In this document: piece after piece, positions 43,297-52,149 of the stretch | How positions within the stretch are numbered: position 1 is the first letter of the stretch | How the letters are laid out: every line of letters starts with the position of its first letter | Origin: Thermodesulfobacteriota bacterium | GTDB taxonomy: Bacteria > Desulfobacterota > Thermodesulfobacteria > Thermodesulfobacteriales > Thermodesulfobacteriaceae | Assembly (NCBI GenBank): GCA_030550555.1 | Contig: JAUQPD010000037.1 | Span: 62,001-126,000 of the forward strand | Length of the DNA: 64,000 bases | Reading direction: 5' to 3' | Position numbers and translations under genes: made by a program | Notes under the pieces: model-generated | What the model was told of the DNA's origin: nothing | Seen by the model: the letters and a program-made list of their open reading frames with translations, nothing else | The model's database searches: none

Positions 43297-43386
43297 TTAG
43301 AGCCACAAAATGACTTGCAATTTGCTAAACCTAATGCTAACTTTTCCGATTAAATTGTTGTAATTCATCATTAGGGGGGCAGACCT

Positions 43387-43779
43387 ATGAAAATAGAAAA
43401 AAACCTGCCACTAAATGTGCAATTCTGGACTACTGAGGTAGCTTCCAAACAGGCAAATATCATCTTTGAGGAGTATCTAAGAAATGCTATTCTTGAGCTT
43501 GAACACTCAGAATTATTAAAAGAGAAAACCCATGAAACTCTAAAATTTTTATCTGATCAAGTTAGGTTTTCCCTTGAATTATTGGAGAAAATTTCTAAGA
43601 TGTCTATCACAACTTCCATATCTTCAACGGTTGGAGATTTTCTCCTAAGCCAGGCATTTGAGCTAGATAAAATTTCCGATTCCCTGCCAGATGGTGCTTT
43701 GAAAAACCTTTTTAAGGAATCTGCTTTGTATATTGGTATAGAAGCTGAAAAAATTCGTAAGGGTTACTACAATAGTTAG
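43387..43779 (+). CDS. Hypothetical small helical protein
   Basis: A 130-residue soluble protein that I do not recognise. It is rich in amphipathic helices, has no cysteine or signal peptide, and has a phasin-like composition (TSISSTVGDFLLSQAFELDK). A strong AGGGGGGC ribosome site stands before the ATG, supporting a real gene. Its stop overlaps the ddl stop on the other strand by 4 bases. The 90-base gap upstream may carry its own promoter. Function unknown. Confidence 0.65.
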   Translation: MKIEKNLPLNVQFWTTEVASKQANIIFEEYLRNAILELEHSELLKEKTHETLKFLSDQVRFSLELLEKISKMSITTSISSTVGDFLLSQAFELDKISDSLPDGALKNLFKESALYIGIEAEKIRKGYYNS

Positions 43780-44711
43780 TGTCTTTCTGCTAAGGCAAGC
43801 TCTATTAATTTTTCAATAAGTTTTTCAAAGGTATAGCCAGCAACCTTAGCGGAAAGTGGTAAAAGACTAGTCTCGGTCATACCGGGTATTGTATTTGTCT
43901 CAAGAACATATATATCTTCACCTTTGAGCATCATATCAGTTCTACTGTAGTGTCTAAGGTATAGAGCTTTGTGTGCAAGTAGAGCATAGGTCTGAGCTTT
44001 TGTGGTAAGGTCTTCAGGGAGTTCAGCAGGACATATTTCTCTTGCTTTACCTGGAGTATATTTGTTCTCGTAATCAAAAACCTCTGAAGTTGAGATAATT
44101 TCTACAACAGGCAAGGCTTGTTGTCCAAGAACTCCCACAGTTAGTTCTCTACCCCGAATATATTCCTCAACAAGGATCTCATCATCAACCTCATAGGCTC
44201 TCTCAACTGCTTCCTTGAGGTCACTTCTATCTTTTACTAAGCTCAGTCCCACGCTTGAGCCCTGTTTGGCAGGTTTGATAATTAGGGGATACCCTATGCA
44301 AGCACCAGCATCAAATACATCATCTATTTTAGATCTTTCTTTATGAAAGAGAAAACCCTTTGGGACAGGAAGTCCTGCCTGCTGATAGAGGAGTTTTGAC
44401 AATCCCTTGTGCATAGCAAGGGCACTACCTAAAACCCCAGCTCCTTGATAGGGAATATTGAGCATATCAAGGAAACCCTGAAGTGTTCCATCTTCTCCTC
44501 CAGGGCCATGAATTACAAGAAAAGCAAAATCTATCTCATTTGCCTTGTTGACTAAAACTTTGAGATCTGTTGCTGGATCAATGAAAATTACCTGGTGGCC
44601 AAGATTTATTAGGGCCTTTTTGACAGCTTGAGCACCCCTTAATGAGACCTCTCTCTCAGAGGAGGTCCCTCCAGCTATTAGAGCAATTCTCAAGGGCCTC
44701 TTCAAGGACAC
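43776..44711 (-). CDS. ddl: D-alanine--D-alanine ligase
   Basis: ATP-grasp enzyme making D-Ala-D-Ala for peptidoglycan. The 311-residue protein has LIAGGTSSEREVSLRGA, HGPGGEDGTLQGFLDMLNIPYQG, KPAKQGSSVGLSLV, EEYIRGRELTVGVLG and the C-terminal ETNTIPGMTETSLLP. The start is GTG at 44711, fixed by GGAGGT 5 nt upstream. That puts the start 56 bases inside the HD-domain gene, which is deep but plausible coupling. murC/murB are not nearby. Confidence 0.95.
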   Translation of the reverse strand: MSLKRPLRIALIAGGTSSEREVSLRGAQAVKKALINLGHQVIFIDPATDLKVLVNKANEIDFAFLVIHGPGGEDGTLQGFLDMLNIPYQGAGVLGSALAMHKGLSKLLYQQAGLPVPKGFLFHKERSKIDDVFDAGACIGYPLIIKPAKQGSSVGLSLVKDRSDLKEAVERAYEVDDEILVEEYIRGRELTVGVLGQQALPVVEIISTSEVFDYENKYTPGKAREICPAELPEDLTTKAQTYALLAHKALYLRHYSRTDMMLKGEDIYVLETNTIPGMTETSLLPLSAKVAGYTFEKLIEKLIELALAERH

Positions 44712-45264
44712 TCTTTACCTCCATAACTTGGTTAAGTTTTATTAAATCCTGGGGATTAATAGGCAGTTTTTTAAAAATTCGTTTCTCTAACAGCTGAGTC
44801 ATTTCCTCAAGTAAAGCCATTCTGATAAGGGCCTTTAATGTCCTCCCATATCGCACTCTTAGATCTTTGAATCTCTCCTTGAGAGAAACTATTTCATCAT
44901 GTTTTACCCTTTTGTCTGCATAAAAAACTATTTCTTCTTCAGTTATCGGAGAGCCTGGTCTTGGAGCTTTCAGAAATATGTGAGAGTAGATAATTTCGCC
45001 AATTCTTGGATACCCCAGTTCTTGAAGAAGTTTATACCCTGCAAGGGCATGATTCTCGCCAGTCCTCAAAGAAGAAAACTTTTTTACATCATGAAGTAGA
45101 GCTCCAAGAGTAAGTACTTTTAGATCAAGATTCTCTCCAGATGCATTTAAGTGACAGCCAAGACAAAGGGCAATTAAAGCCACCTTTTCAGAGTGTCTGA
45201 TGATATGAGCGGGAACCTCTTCACTCTCAAGTAGCTTATAAGCCCAGTTAAGATCTAATTCCAT
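44656..45264 (-). CDS. HD-domain phosphohydrolase-like protein
   Basis: A 202-residue metal-dependent HD-superfamily protein. The metal site is H24 (IIRHSEKVALIAL), H58-D59 (ALLHDVKKF) and a later D, with H72 also conserved-like. It may hydrolyse a nucleotide or nucleic-acid phosphate; the substrate is unknown. It overlaps cdsA (10 bases) upstream and ddl (56 bases) downstream, so it is an internal gene of the long operon. Confidence 0.82.
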   Translation of the reverse strand: MELDLNWAYKLLESEEVPAHIIRHSEKVALIALCLGCHLNASGENLDLKVLTLGALLHDVKKFSSLRTGENHALAGYKLLQELGYPRIGEIIYSHIFLKAPRPGSPITEEEIVFYADKRVKHDEIVSLKERFKDLRVRYGRTLKALIRMALLEEMTQLLEKRIFKKLPINPQDLIKLNQVMEVKSVLEEALENCSNSWRDLL

Positions 45265-46046
45265 CTCTCAATGACTTTGAGTATAATTAGGAAAGTTGAA
45301 GATGCAAAGAGGACTCCATCAATCCTATCAAGCATGCCTCCATGGCCTGGAATTATAGCCCCAGAATCTTTCTTACCAACAGCTCTTTTAACAGCTGACT
45401 CAAAAAGATCTCCAAGAGCCTCAATCAAGGCAAGGATTACAGAAATTATAAAGGATATACCAAGTGACCACAATTTCAAAAAATAAGAAAGCGTCATTCC
45501 CACTAAGACCGCAAAAACTATACCTCCAATAAATCCCTCTAAAGTTTTCTTAGGAGAAATTTTACTAAAAAAAGGGGTTCTACCTAATTTTTTTCCTGTA
45601 AGATAGGCCCCAGTATCAGCAGAAAAAACTACAGAAAAGAAATAAATCAAATATTCTCTTGGGTATTCTTTTGCAATAAATAAAAGAGGAATAAAGCCTA
45701 TGGTTAGATATAGAGTCCCCACAAGTAAAGGAAAAAAAGTAACTAAAAAGTATTCTCGGTTAAAGTTAAATAGGAAAGGAATAAACAGGAAAAAAAAAGA
45801 TAGATAGATTAGATAAAAAAAAGGAATTTTATTGAAAAATAAAAAAATAAAAAGGAGAATTGAATATCCAAAGAAAAAATAAAATCTATTATATTCAAAA
45901 AGTTGACACCACTCATACCAGCAAATCAGAAGACAAAATAAGGTTAAAATAAAAATAAGTAGATATGGAGCTTTTATGATTAAAATAATTAGTAGAGGAA
46001 AAAGAATAATTGCAGAAAGAAGTCTTTTAAAGAAATTAGAATTCAT
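45255..46046 (-). CDS. cdsA: Phosphatidate cytidylyltransferase
   Basis: Makes CDP-diacylglycerol for phospholipid synthesis. The 263-residue membrane protein has about eight hydrophobic segments. The signature SADTGAYLTGKKLGRTPFFSKISPKKTLEGFIGG and the C-terminal DLFESAVKRAVGKKDSG..PGHGGMLDRIDG (metal and substrate site) are clear. I chose the ATG at 46046, just before the first helix and overlapping the uppS stop by 11 bases; an ATG at 46085 would overlap uppS by 50. Segment is notably AT-rich because of Phe/Ile/Leu helices. Confidence 0.93.
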   Translation of the reverse strand: MNSNFFKRLLSAIILFPLLIILIIKAPYLLIFILTLFCLLICWYEWCQLFEYNRFYFFFGYSILLFIFLFFNKIPFFYLIYLSFFFLFIPFLFNFNREYFLVTFFPLLVGTLYLTIGFIPLLFIAKEYPREYLIYFFSVVFSADTGAYLTGKKLGRTPFFSKISPKKTLEGFIGGIVFAVLVGMTLSYFLKLWSLGISFIISVILALIEALGDLFESAVKRAVGKKDSGAIIPGHGGMLDRIDGVLFASSTFLIILKVIERWN

Positions 46047-46788
46047 AGATTTTTCCGAAACGTCTTTCTCTATTTTGATAGTCAATTAGTGCTTTTAGAA
46101 ATTCATCTTCAGTAAAGTCAGGCCAAAGTGTAGAGGTAAAATATAGTTCAGTATAGGCAAGTTGATATAAAAAAAAATTTGAAATTCTATGTTCTCCACT
46201 TGTCCTTATAAGAAGATCTGGATCAGGTAATTCAGGAAAGTAAAAGTACTTACGTATCGTTTCATCCGTTAGATCCTGCGGGGCTAAGAGTCCCTTCTGG
46301 ACTAACTCTGCGATAGCCCTAAGGGATTTAAAGATCTCTGCTCTACCGCTATAACTGAGAGCAAGCACAAGGGTCATTTTAGTAAAGGCAGATGTTTCTC
46401 TTTCAACTCTCAGTATTAACTCTCTAAGCGACTCTGGAAAGTCTTCAAGATCCCCAATCATCTTAAAACGAATCTCTTTATCAATTAAAGTTGGAAGCTC
46501 ACTCTTAAGGTATTCCTCAAGGAGTTTGAGGAGGTTGAGGACTTCTGTTTGAGGTCTTTGCCAGTTCTCTTTTGAGAAAGCAAAGAGAGTTAAATAGGCA
46601 ATACCTATCTCTCTTGCCTTTATGACAATCTTTCTTGCAACTTCAACTCCTCTTCTATGTCCAACGACTCTCGGAAGTCCCCTCCTTTTTGCCCATCTGC
46701 CATTTCCATCCATGATAATGGCAACATGACGTGGCAGACGGTAAGGATCTAAGGAGGGAGAAGAGCCAAAGGACAGAGAAAGGGACAT
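46036..46788 (-). CDS. uppS: Isoprenyl (undecaprenyl) diphosphate synthase
   Basis: Cis-prenyltransferase that builds the C55 lipid carrier for cell-wall and LPS synthesis. The 250-residue protein has HVAIIMDGNGRWAKRRG (catalytic Asp26), the VVGHRRGVE motif, FAFSKENWQRP and the C-terminal DLLIRTSGEHRISNF and WPDF. It starts 2 bases after frr. Order frr-uppS-cdsA is a widely conserved one. Confidence 0.96.
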   Translation of the reverse strand: MSLSLSFGSSPSLDPYRLPRHVAIIMDGNGRWAKRRGLPRVVGHRRGVEVARKIVIKAREIGIAYLTLFAFSKENWQRPQTEVLNLLKLLEEYLKSELPTLIDKEIRFKMIGDLEDFPESLRELILRVERETSAFTKMTLVLALSYSGRAEIFKSLRAIAELVQKGLLAPQDLTDETIRKYFYFPELPDPDLLIRTSGEHRISNFFLYQLAYTELYFTSTLWPDFTEDEFLKALIDYQNRERRFGKIYEF

Positions 46789-46790
46789 TC

Positions 46791-47345
46791 CTAAACTGTC
46801 AGAATTTCCTTTTCCTTCTCTGCAAGGAGCTTATCAACCGTCTTAATGAATTCATCGTGGAGCTTTTGGACTTCCTTTTCTAGTTTCGTATAATCATCTT
46901 CAGAAATTTCCTTGTTCTTCTTTGCAGTTTTAAATTTTTCGAGGGCTTCTCTTCTCAAGTTCCTTATGGCAATTCTTGCCTCTTCAGCAAATTTATGGGC
47001 AACCTTTACTAGCTCCTTTCTCCGTTCCTCAGTGAGCGGAGGAACAACAAGCTTTATCGTTTTTCCGTCACTTGTAGGATTTATTCCGAGATCCGATTTC
47101 TGGATAGCCTTCTCTATTTCCTTCAAAAGATTGGGATCCCAGGGCTGTATAACTAAGATTTTCCCCTCAATTACGTTTACACTTGCAATCTGTGGAATAG
47201 ACATTTTTTGTCCATAGCAGTCAACCTTTATTCCCTCAAGTAGACTTACTGAGGCTCTAGAAGAACGTATGTGGGTAAATTCCTCTTTCAAAGTATTGAT
47301 GGTCTTTTGCATTCTCTTTTTTATGTCTTCCAAAACCTCCTTCAT
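46791..47345 (-). CDS. frr: Ribosome recycling factor
   Basis: Splits post-termination ribosomes with EF-G. The 184-residue protein has the two-domain L shape: a three-helix bundle with an HIRSSRASVSLLEGIKVDCYG inner strand region, VIQPWDPNLLKEIEKAI and LVKVAHKFAEEARIAIRNLRREA. Complete. It follows pyrH by 12 bases. Confidence 0.97.
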   Translation of the reverse strand: MKEVLEDIKKRMQKTINTLKEEFTHIRSSRASVSLLEGIKVDCYGQKMSIPQIASVNVIEGKILVIQPWDPNLLKEIEKAIQKSDLGINPTSDGKTIKLVVPPLTEERRKELVKVAHKFAEEARIAIRNLRREALEKFKTAKKNKEISEDDYTKLEKEVQKLHDEFIKTVDKLLAEKEKEILTV

Positions 47346-47357
47346 GGGACACCCCCA

Positions 47358-48080
47358 TTAGTTCCTTATAATTGTGCCAACCTTTTCACCCATTACCGCT
47401 CGTTTGATATTTCCCTCTTGAAAAAGATTAAAAACCATTATGGGCAAATTATGATCTCGAGCAAGAGAGAAAGCAGTGGCATCCATTACTTTCAAATTTC
47501 GCAATAAAACCTCATTAAAACTAATTTCGTCAAATTTCTTTGCGGAAGAATCCTTAAGAGGGTCTCTATCGTAAACTCCATCTACCTTAGTTGCCTTCAT
47601 TAGAATCTCTGCTTGTAGTTCTAGGGCTCTTAAAACTGAGGCAGTGTCTGTTGTGAAGAAGGGATTCCCAGTACCACAAGCAAGAAGTAAGACCCTCCCT
47701 TTTTCGAGATGCTTTAAGGCCTTTTCTCTGATATATGGCTCTGCCACCTCAATTATCTCAAGAGCTGACATAGTGCGCACAGGAACTCCCTTTCTTTCTA
47801 AAACATCCTGTAGAGCAAGGGCATTAATCAGTGTTGCAAGCATTCCCATATAGTCGGCTCGTGCCCTATTAAGCCCCTCCTTTTCACCAGTGACTCCTCT
47901 AAAGATATTGCCACCACCAATAACAACCGCTATCTCCACCCCAAGGGAGTGAATCTCCTTCAATTCCTCTGCAATCCGATTGAGAACTGCTTGATCTATA
48001 CCAAATTCTTTGCTTCCAAGTAGTGCCTCTCCAGATAATTTTAGAAGTATGCGCTTGTATTTAAAGGCACCCTCTGACAA
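47358..48080 (-). CDS. pyrH: Uridylate kinase
   Basis: Phosphorylates UMP to UDP in pyrimidine synthesis. The 240-residue amino-acid-kinase-fold enzyme has ILLKLSGEALLG, AVVIGGGNIFRG, ARADYMGMLATLINALAL, ACGTGNPFFTTDTA and ATKVDGVYDRDPLK. It starts 2 bases after tsf. Bacterial type, unrelated to eukaryotic UMP kinases. Confidence 0.97.
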   Translation of the reverse strand: MSEGAFKYKRILLKLSGEALLGSKEFGIDQAVLNRIAEELKEIHSLGVEIAVVIGGGNIFRGVTGEKEGLNRARADYMGMLATLINALALQDVLERKGVPVRTMSALEIIEVAEPYIREKALKHLEKGRVLLLACGTGNPFFTTDTASVLRALELQAEILMKATKVDGVYDRDPLKDSSAKKFDEISFNEVLLRNLKVMDATAFSLARDHNLPIMVFNLFQEGNIKRAVMGEKVGTIIRN

Positions 48081-48082
48081 AA

Positions 48083-48679
48083 TTACTCTCCTATCTGAAA
48101 TCTTGCAAATCTCCTGATTACAATCTTTTCACCAGTCTTAGTTATAAGCTCATTCAAAAGATCCTGAATAGTTATCTCGGGATTCTTTATGAAGGGTTGT
48201 TCGAGCAAGACTGCTTCTTTGTAGAATTTCTCAAGCTTCCCCTCCACAATTTTGGGAATTACATTCTCGGGTTTTCCTTGCTCCCTCAATTGTTCTTCAT
48301 AAAGTTTTCGCTCTCTCTCTAATATTTCTTGAGGCATCTCCTCTCTTCTGATACAGATTGGAGCAGTGGCTGCGATCTGCATAGCCACATCGTGAGCAAA
48401 CTGTTGAAACTCAGGAGTCCTTGCAACAAAATCGGTCTCGCAGTTTATCTCAACAAGAACTCCAATTTTCTTATTGGCATGAATATAGGCAGAGACAACA
48501 CCCTCCTTAGCCTCCTTTGTCGCCCTCTTAGCTGCAATCGCAAGTCCCTTCTTCCTAAGGATATCTATTGCCTTTTCAATGTCTCCACCTGCCTCTTCAA
48601 GAGCCTTTTTACAGTCCGAAAAACCTGCAGCAGTTCTTTCCCTCAATTGTTTGATTAATTCAAGAGAAATCTGAGCCAT
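48083..48679 (-). CDS. tsf: Elongation factor Ts
   Basis: Guanine-nucleotide exchange factor for EF-Tu. The N-terminal UBA-like region LIKQLRERTAAGFSDCKKALEEAGGDIEKAIDILR and the TDFVAR exchange motif (about residues 80-85) are clear. At 198 residues it is the short form (one core half) seen in Thermus and other thermophiles, not the 283-residue E. coli type. It follows rpsB by 32 bases. Confidence 0.96.
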   Translation of the reverse strand: MAQISLELIKQLRERTAAGFSDCKKALEEAGGDIEKAIDILRKKGLAIAAKRATKEAKEGVVSAYIHANKKIGVLVEINCETDFVARTPEFQQFAHDVAMQIAATAPICIRREEMPQEILERERKLYEEQLREQGKPENVIPKIVEGKLEKFYKEAVLLEQPFIKNPEITIQDLLNELITKTGEKIVIRRFARFQIGE

Positions 48680-48711
48680 CTCTTACCCCCCAGAGAGAAA
48701 TTTGGATTGCC

Positions 48712-49557
48712 TTAGTGCTCAAGAAGTCTCTGAGCCTCTTCCTCAAGCTCTACCTCTCTCTCTTCCTCAGCTAGAATCTCTTCAAGGATCTCCTCAGCCC
48801 TCTTCTCCTCACTCTTTAGCATCTCCTCTTCAAAGGAAACTTCCTTATCAGTCATAGCAGAGAGTTTTTCCTTATAAATCTCAAGACCCTCAAGACAGGC
48901 ATCAGCAATCTTTGAAGTGATTAGCTTGACTGCTCTTATGGCATCGTCATTTCCTGGAATTATGTAGTCTATCAAGTCGGGATCACAATTGGTATCTACA
49001 ATGGCAATTATAGGAATACCAAGCTTTCTTGCTTCTCTAACTGCTATTTCCTCATACACTGGATCAACAATATAAAGTGCCTGAGGTAAAGTATCCATGT
49101 CCTTAATCCCTTCTAGGTTTCTCTGAAGTTTAGCTTTCTTTCGCTCAAGAATTAGTCGCTCCTTCTTGACAAAACGCTCTATTGTGCCATCTGCAAACCA
49201 TTGTTCAAGTTTCTTCAACTTCTCCACACTTTGCCTGATTGTCCTAAAATTTGTCAGCGTACCACCAAGCCAGCGATGATTAACATAGGGCATTCCACAA
49301 CGCTGTGCTTCCTCCTTTATGGCATCCTGAGCTTGCTTCTTAGTCCCTACGAAAAGAATCTTTCCACCATCTGAAACTACATTTTTCGCAAATTCATAGG
49401 CAATCTCAAAGTATTTTAGCGTCTGCTGAAGATCAATTATATGGATGCCGTTTCTCTCTCCAAAGATGAAAGGCTTCATCTTTGGATTCCATCTACGAGT
49501 CTGATGACCAAAATGGACACCTGCTTCAAGAAGCTGTTTCATAGTAATGTGACTCAT
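48712..49557 (-). CDS. rpsB: 30S ribosomal protein S2
   Basis: Small-subunit protein needed for S1 binding. The N-terminus [32 protein letters not shown], and [27 protein letters not shown] are typical. At 281 residues it has an acidic Glu-rich C-terminal tail (about 245-281) beyond the usual end. The AGGAGGTGAA ribosome site is strong. A structured 100-base leader separates it from rpmA. Confidence 0.97.
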   Translation of the reverse strand: MSHITMKQLLEAGVHFGHQTRRWNPKMKPFIFGERNGIHIIDLQQTLKYFEIAYEFAKNVVSDGGKILFVGTKKQAQDAIKEEAQRCGMPYVNHRWLGGTLTNFRTIRQSVEKLKKLEQWFADGTIERFVKKERLILERKKAKLQRNLEGIKDMDTLPQALYIVDPVYEEIAVREARKLGIPIIAIVDTNCDPDLIDYIIPGNDDAIRAVKLITSKIADACLEGLEIYKEKLSAMTDKEVSFEEEMLKSEEKRAEEILEEILAEEEREVELEEEAQRLLEH

Positions 49558-49588
49558 AAATTCACCTCCTAAGGGTTTTTTAAACTTC

Positions 49589-49642
49589 CGTTCAGGGCGG
49601 AATAAAACCTCACCCTTATTAAGGGCACCCTATCCCTGAACG
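49589..49642 (-). promoter_or_regulatory. Nested-hairpin leader of rpsB-tsf
   Basis: A 9-bp outer stem, CGTTCAGGG (49589-49597) with CCCTGAACG (49634-49642), encloses a 5-bp inner hairpin CCCTT-ATT-AAGGG (49613-49625). It lies between rpmA and rpsB, 31 bases before the rpsB start. There is no following U tract on the minus strand, so it looks more like an mRNA regulatory leader (or processing site) than a terminator. Confidence 0.5.
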
Positions 49643-49658
49643 TGCTTTTTGTAAAATT

Positions 49659-49913
49659 TTAAACTTGAGGATAAACGCTTACAACCTTCTTTCCGTTTCT
49701 TGTCTCAAATTTGACAAAGCCATCAATCTTGGCAAAGAGTGTATAGTCCTTTCCTAAACCTACGTTAAAACCAGGATGAAATTTAGTCCCTCTCTGACGA
49801 ACGATGACCTCACCTGCCTTAACGAACTGACCTCCAAAACGTTTCACTCCCAGTCGTTTAGCCTCTGAATCTCTACCATTTCGAGATGCACCACCTGACT
49901 TTTTATGAGCCAT
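49659..49913 (-). CDS. rpmA: 50S ribosomal protein L27
   Basis: 84-residue large-subunit protein whose N-terminus reaches the peptidyl-transferase centre. [19 protein letters not shown] and [15 protein letters not shown] are diagnostic. No N-terminal extension requiring cleavage is present. It follows rplU by 15 bases with a GGAGGG site. Confidence 0.97.
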   Translation of the reverse strand: MAHKKSGGASRNGRDSEAKRLGVKRFGGQFVKAGEVIVRQRGTKFHPGFNVGLGKDYTLFAKIDGFVKFETRNGKKVVSVYPQV

Positions 49914-49928
49914 GACTCATCACCCTCC

Positions 49929-50240
49929 CTATGCCCTAATTTGCTGAATCTCTATTGTTGTATAAAATTGCCTATGTCCCTTTTTTCTCTTATATCCCTT
50001 TTTGGGTTTCTTTTTGAAAACAATGATTTTGGGGCCTCTTCCCTGCTCTACAATCTTTGCCTCAATCACTGCACTCTCGACAAGAGGTGTCCCAATTTTA
50101 AGCTCATCTCCTTTGTTAACCAAAAGAACCTCCCTAATCTCAATGACATCTCCAGGATTTCCTGGCAGTTTCTCCACAGTAATTCTGTCACCAGGTCTCA
50201 CCACATATTGTTTTCCACCAGTTTTAATTACCGCAAACAC
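49929..50240 (-). CDS. rplU: 50S ribosomal protein L21
   Basis: 103-residue large-subunit protein: FAVIKTGGKQYVVRPGD at the start and the basic YKRKKGHRQFYTTIEI end are typical. The start is GTG at 50240, with AGGAGG 7 nt upstream. First gene of the ten-gene unit running down to ddl. obg, which often follows rpmA, is not here; rpsB follows instead. Confidence 0.97.
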   Translation of the reverse strand: MFAVIKTGGKQYVVRPGDRITVEKLPGNPGDVIEIREVLLVNKGDELKIGTPLVESAVIEAKIVEQGRGPKIIVFKKKPKKGYKRKKGHRQFYTTIEIQQIRA

Positions 50241-50269
50241 TTCTGCCCTCCTGTTAAGAATTTGCCCTT

Positions 50270-50297
50270 AAGATATTACATTTTTTCTCCTTGTCAA
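50270..50297 (-). promoter_or_regulatory. Promoter of the rplU operon
   Basis: On the minus strand a perfect TTGACA (50297-50292), 16-nt spacer and TATCTT (50275-50270) stand 30 bases before rplU. The -35 lies just before the flippase gene's end. Confidence 0.6.
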
Positions 50298-50306
50298 GTA
50301 GAGGAT

Positions 50307-51206
50307 TCATTGCCTGTAATCCCTAAAACGTGGAAACACATAAAGTACAATCCCAGGAAGTGAAGAAATCAATATGAGAGTATAAGATAGCAGTCCCAAA
50401 GATAAACCATACTCTATAGGATAGTTTAAAAGAAATAAAAAGTAGCTCAATGTTCCCTCTCTAATACCTAAACCAGATATACTGATAGGCAAGGCATTCA
50501 AAAAACTAACTATCGGTATAACTACAAAAAAATAACCATAATCAATATTAATTTTTAAAGCAAAAGATAAAAATATAAAATGAACAACATAAAGAGTTTG
50601 AATAACTAAACCTAAAAAAAGTGGCACAAAAATCCAAGGAGGCATTAGCGGTCTAAAAAAATAAAAATTTAAAGCCTTTTTTGATAGAAATATTAATAAA
50701 ATAAAGACAAAAATAAAACTATATGTTATATAGATGAGAAATTTTTTTAGAGATATAGGTAAAAAATCGGACATGATTGGTAAAGAGAATGAGAGGATTA
50801 ATAATATTCCAAAAAGTCCTAATATCCTATCTAAAAAGACACTAAATATAGCCTGTTTTATATTAAGCCCTACTTTAATTAAATGATAGGCCCTTAAAGT
50901 ATCACCTGCAACTATTCCAGGAAAAACTGCATTTAGTGAAAATCCCATTAAATAACTTTTAAGAAAATAAAAATAACTACTCTTAAAATTCCAACTCTCA
51001 CAAATTTTTTGCCAACGAAAAGCCACAAGAGCCTGAAAAACTCCAACACATATTAAAGCAAGTAAATAATAATATGGAACAATTTGTAAAATTATTTGTC
51101 TCAATTTTTGATAATCAGTTTTTCTAAATAGATAAAACAATATACCAAAAGATAGTGACAAACGGATAAAAAGGAAAATTATCTTCTTGAATTTCTTAAA
51201 TTTCAC
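50307..51206 (-). CDS. UPF0104/YbhN-type membrane protein (flippase-like domain)
   Basis: A 299-residue integral membrane protein with about eight hydrophobic segments, of the lysylphosphatidylglycerol-synthase membrane-domain family (UPF0104). Family marks are GDTLRAYHLIKVGLNIKQAIFSVFLDR, with the conserved Arg/Tyr/Asp, and the late ISGLGIREGTLSYF. Proposed roles for the family include lipid translocation; none is proven here. No synthetase domain is attached. Its start overlaps truB by 11 bases. It is the last gene before the rplU promoter and its high Phe/Ile content makes it AT-rich. Confidence 0.82.
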   Translation of the reverse strand: MKFKKFKKIIFLFIRLSLSFGILFYLFRKTDYQKLRQIILQIVPYYYLLALICVGVFQALVAFRWQKICESWNFKSSYFYFLKSYLMGFSLNAVFPGIVAGDTLRAYHLIKVGLNIKQAIFSVFLDRILGLFGILLILSFSLPIMSDFLPISLKKFLIYITYSFIFVFILLIFLSKKALNFYFFRPLMPPWIFVPLFLGLVIQTLYVVHFIFLSFALKINIDYGYFFVVIPIVSFLNALPISISGLGIREGTLSYFLFLLNYPIEYGLSLGLLSYTLILISSLPGIVLYVFPRFRDYRQ

Positions 51207-52149
51207 CCTTAAAAACTCTTAAAAAGACGACATTCTGTTTACTACTATCAAGTAAAGGATTTTCAATTATAGCAACAAGTTTTCCATAGGGATCAAGTAA
51301 TCTGATCCACTTATCAGATGGAAGGACTGTAAGCTTTTGAAATTTCAAAAGCGAGAGAAAGACATGTCGTGGAATCTGTCTTCCTTCTCTTATTTTCTTT
51401 GATAATTCTTCACTAAGAACAATCTTTGGAAGAAACTCGAGAGCCTTTTCAAGACCAATGATGTGTTTGAGGATTCCCTCAGGATTTTCCTTCGCAATTT
51501 TAAGTATTTCTTCCAAAGTTATGGCCATATTGATAGTAAAGATACTTTTTTGCGTCCTCCTCAGTCTCACTAAGGTTGCCCCACACTCCAAAATTTCCCC
51601 TAAGCGATGAATGAGGCTTCTCACATAGGTTCCTTTACTACACCGTAGATAAAAACCCACTCTGTCCTCAACGAAAGAGGTGATTTTGAATTCATATATT
51701 TTGACTTTTTTTGGCTCCTTGGGGATGAAAAGTCCGTCCCGAGCGTATTTATAAAGCGGTCTACCTCTATATTTTGCTGCTGAGTAAGGTGGAGGCATTT
51801 GCTCAAGGTCTCCTTCAAAGCTCTTAGCAAGTTCTGTTAGTCTCTGGATAGAAAGAGAAGGCACAGGTCTTCTTGCTAATAATTCTCCTGTAATATCATA
51901 TGTATCGGTCGTAATTCCCAATTGGAACTCACCCTCATAGGCCTTATCACCTTCAAGAAAGATCTGAGCAACCTTGGTTGCCTGATTTAGGAAAATAGGC
52001 AAGACTCCTGTCGCAATTGGATCTAAGGTCCCTCCATGTCCTGCCTTCTTGACTCTTAGAGCGCTTTTAACCTTTTCTACCACCTCCGTAGAACTCAATC
52101 CCTCAGGCTTGTCAATTACAAGTACTCCACTGAGCTCCTGAGGATTCAT
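51196..52149 (-). CDS. truB: tRNA pseudouridine(55) synthase
   Basis: Forms pseudouridine 55 in the T loop of tRNAs. The 317-residue protein has GVLVIDKPEGLSSTEVV, the catalytic Asp43 in HGGTLDPIATGVLP, and the later GTYVRSLIHRLGE. The C-terminal about 70 residues form a PUA-like RNA-binding domain. It overlaps the nrnA-like gene by 4 bases. Confidence 0.96.
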   Translation of the reverse strand: MNPQELSGVLVIDKPEGLSSTEVVEKVKSALRVKKAGHGGTLDPIATGVLPIFLNQATKVAQIFLEGDKAYEGEFQLGITTDTYDITGELLARRPVPSLSIQRLTELAKSFEGDLEQMPPPYSAAKYRGRPLYKYARDGLFIPKEPKKVKIYEFKITSFVEDRVGFYLRCSKGTYVRSLIHRLGEILECGATLVRLRRTQKSIFTINMAITLEEILKIAKENPEGILKHIIGLEKALEFLPKIVLSEELSKKIREGRQIPRHVFLSLLKFQKLTVLPSDKWIRLLDPYGKLVAIIENPLLDSSKQNVVFLRVFKGEI

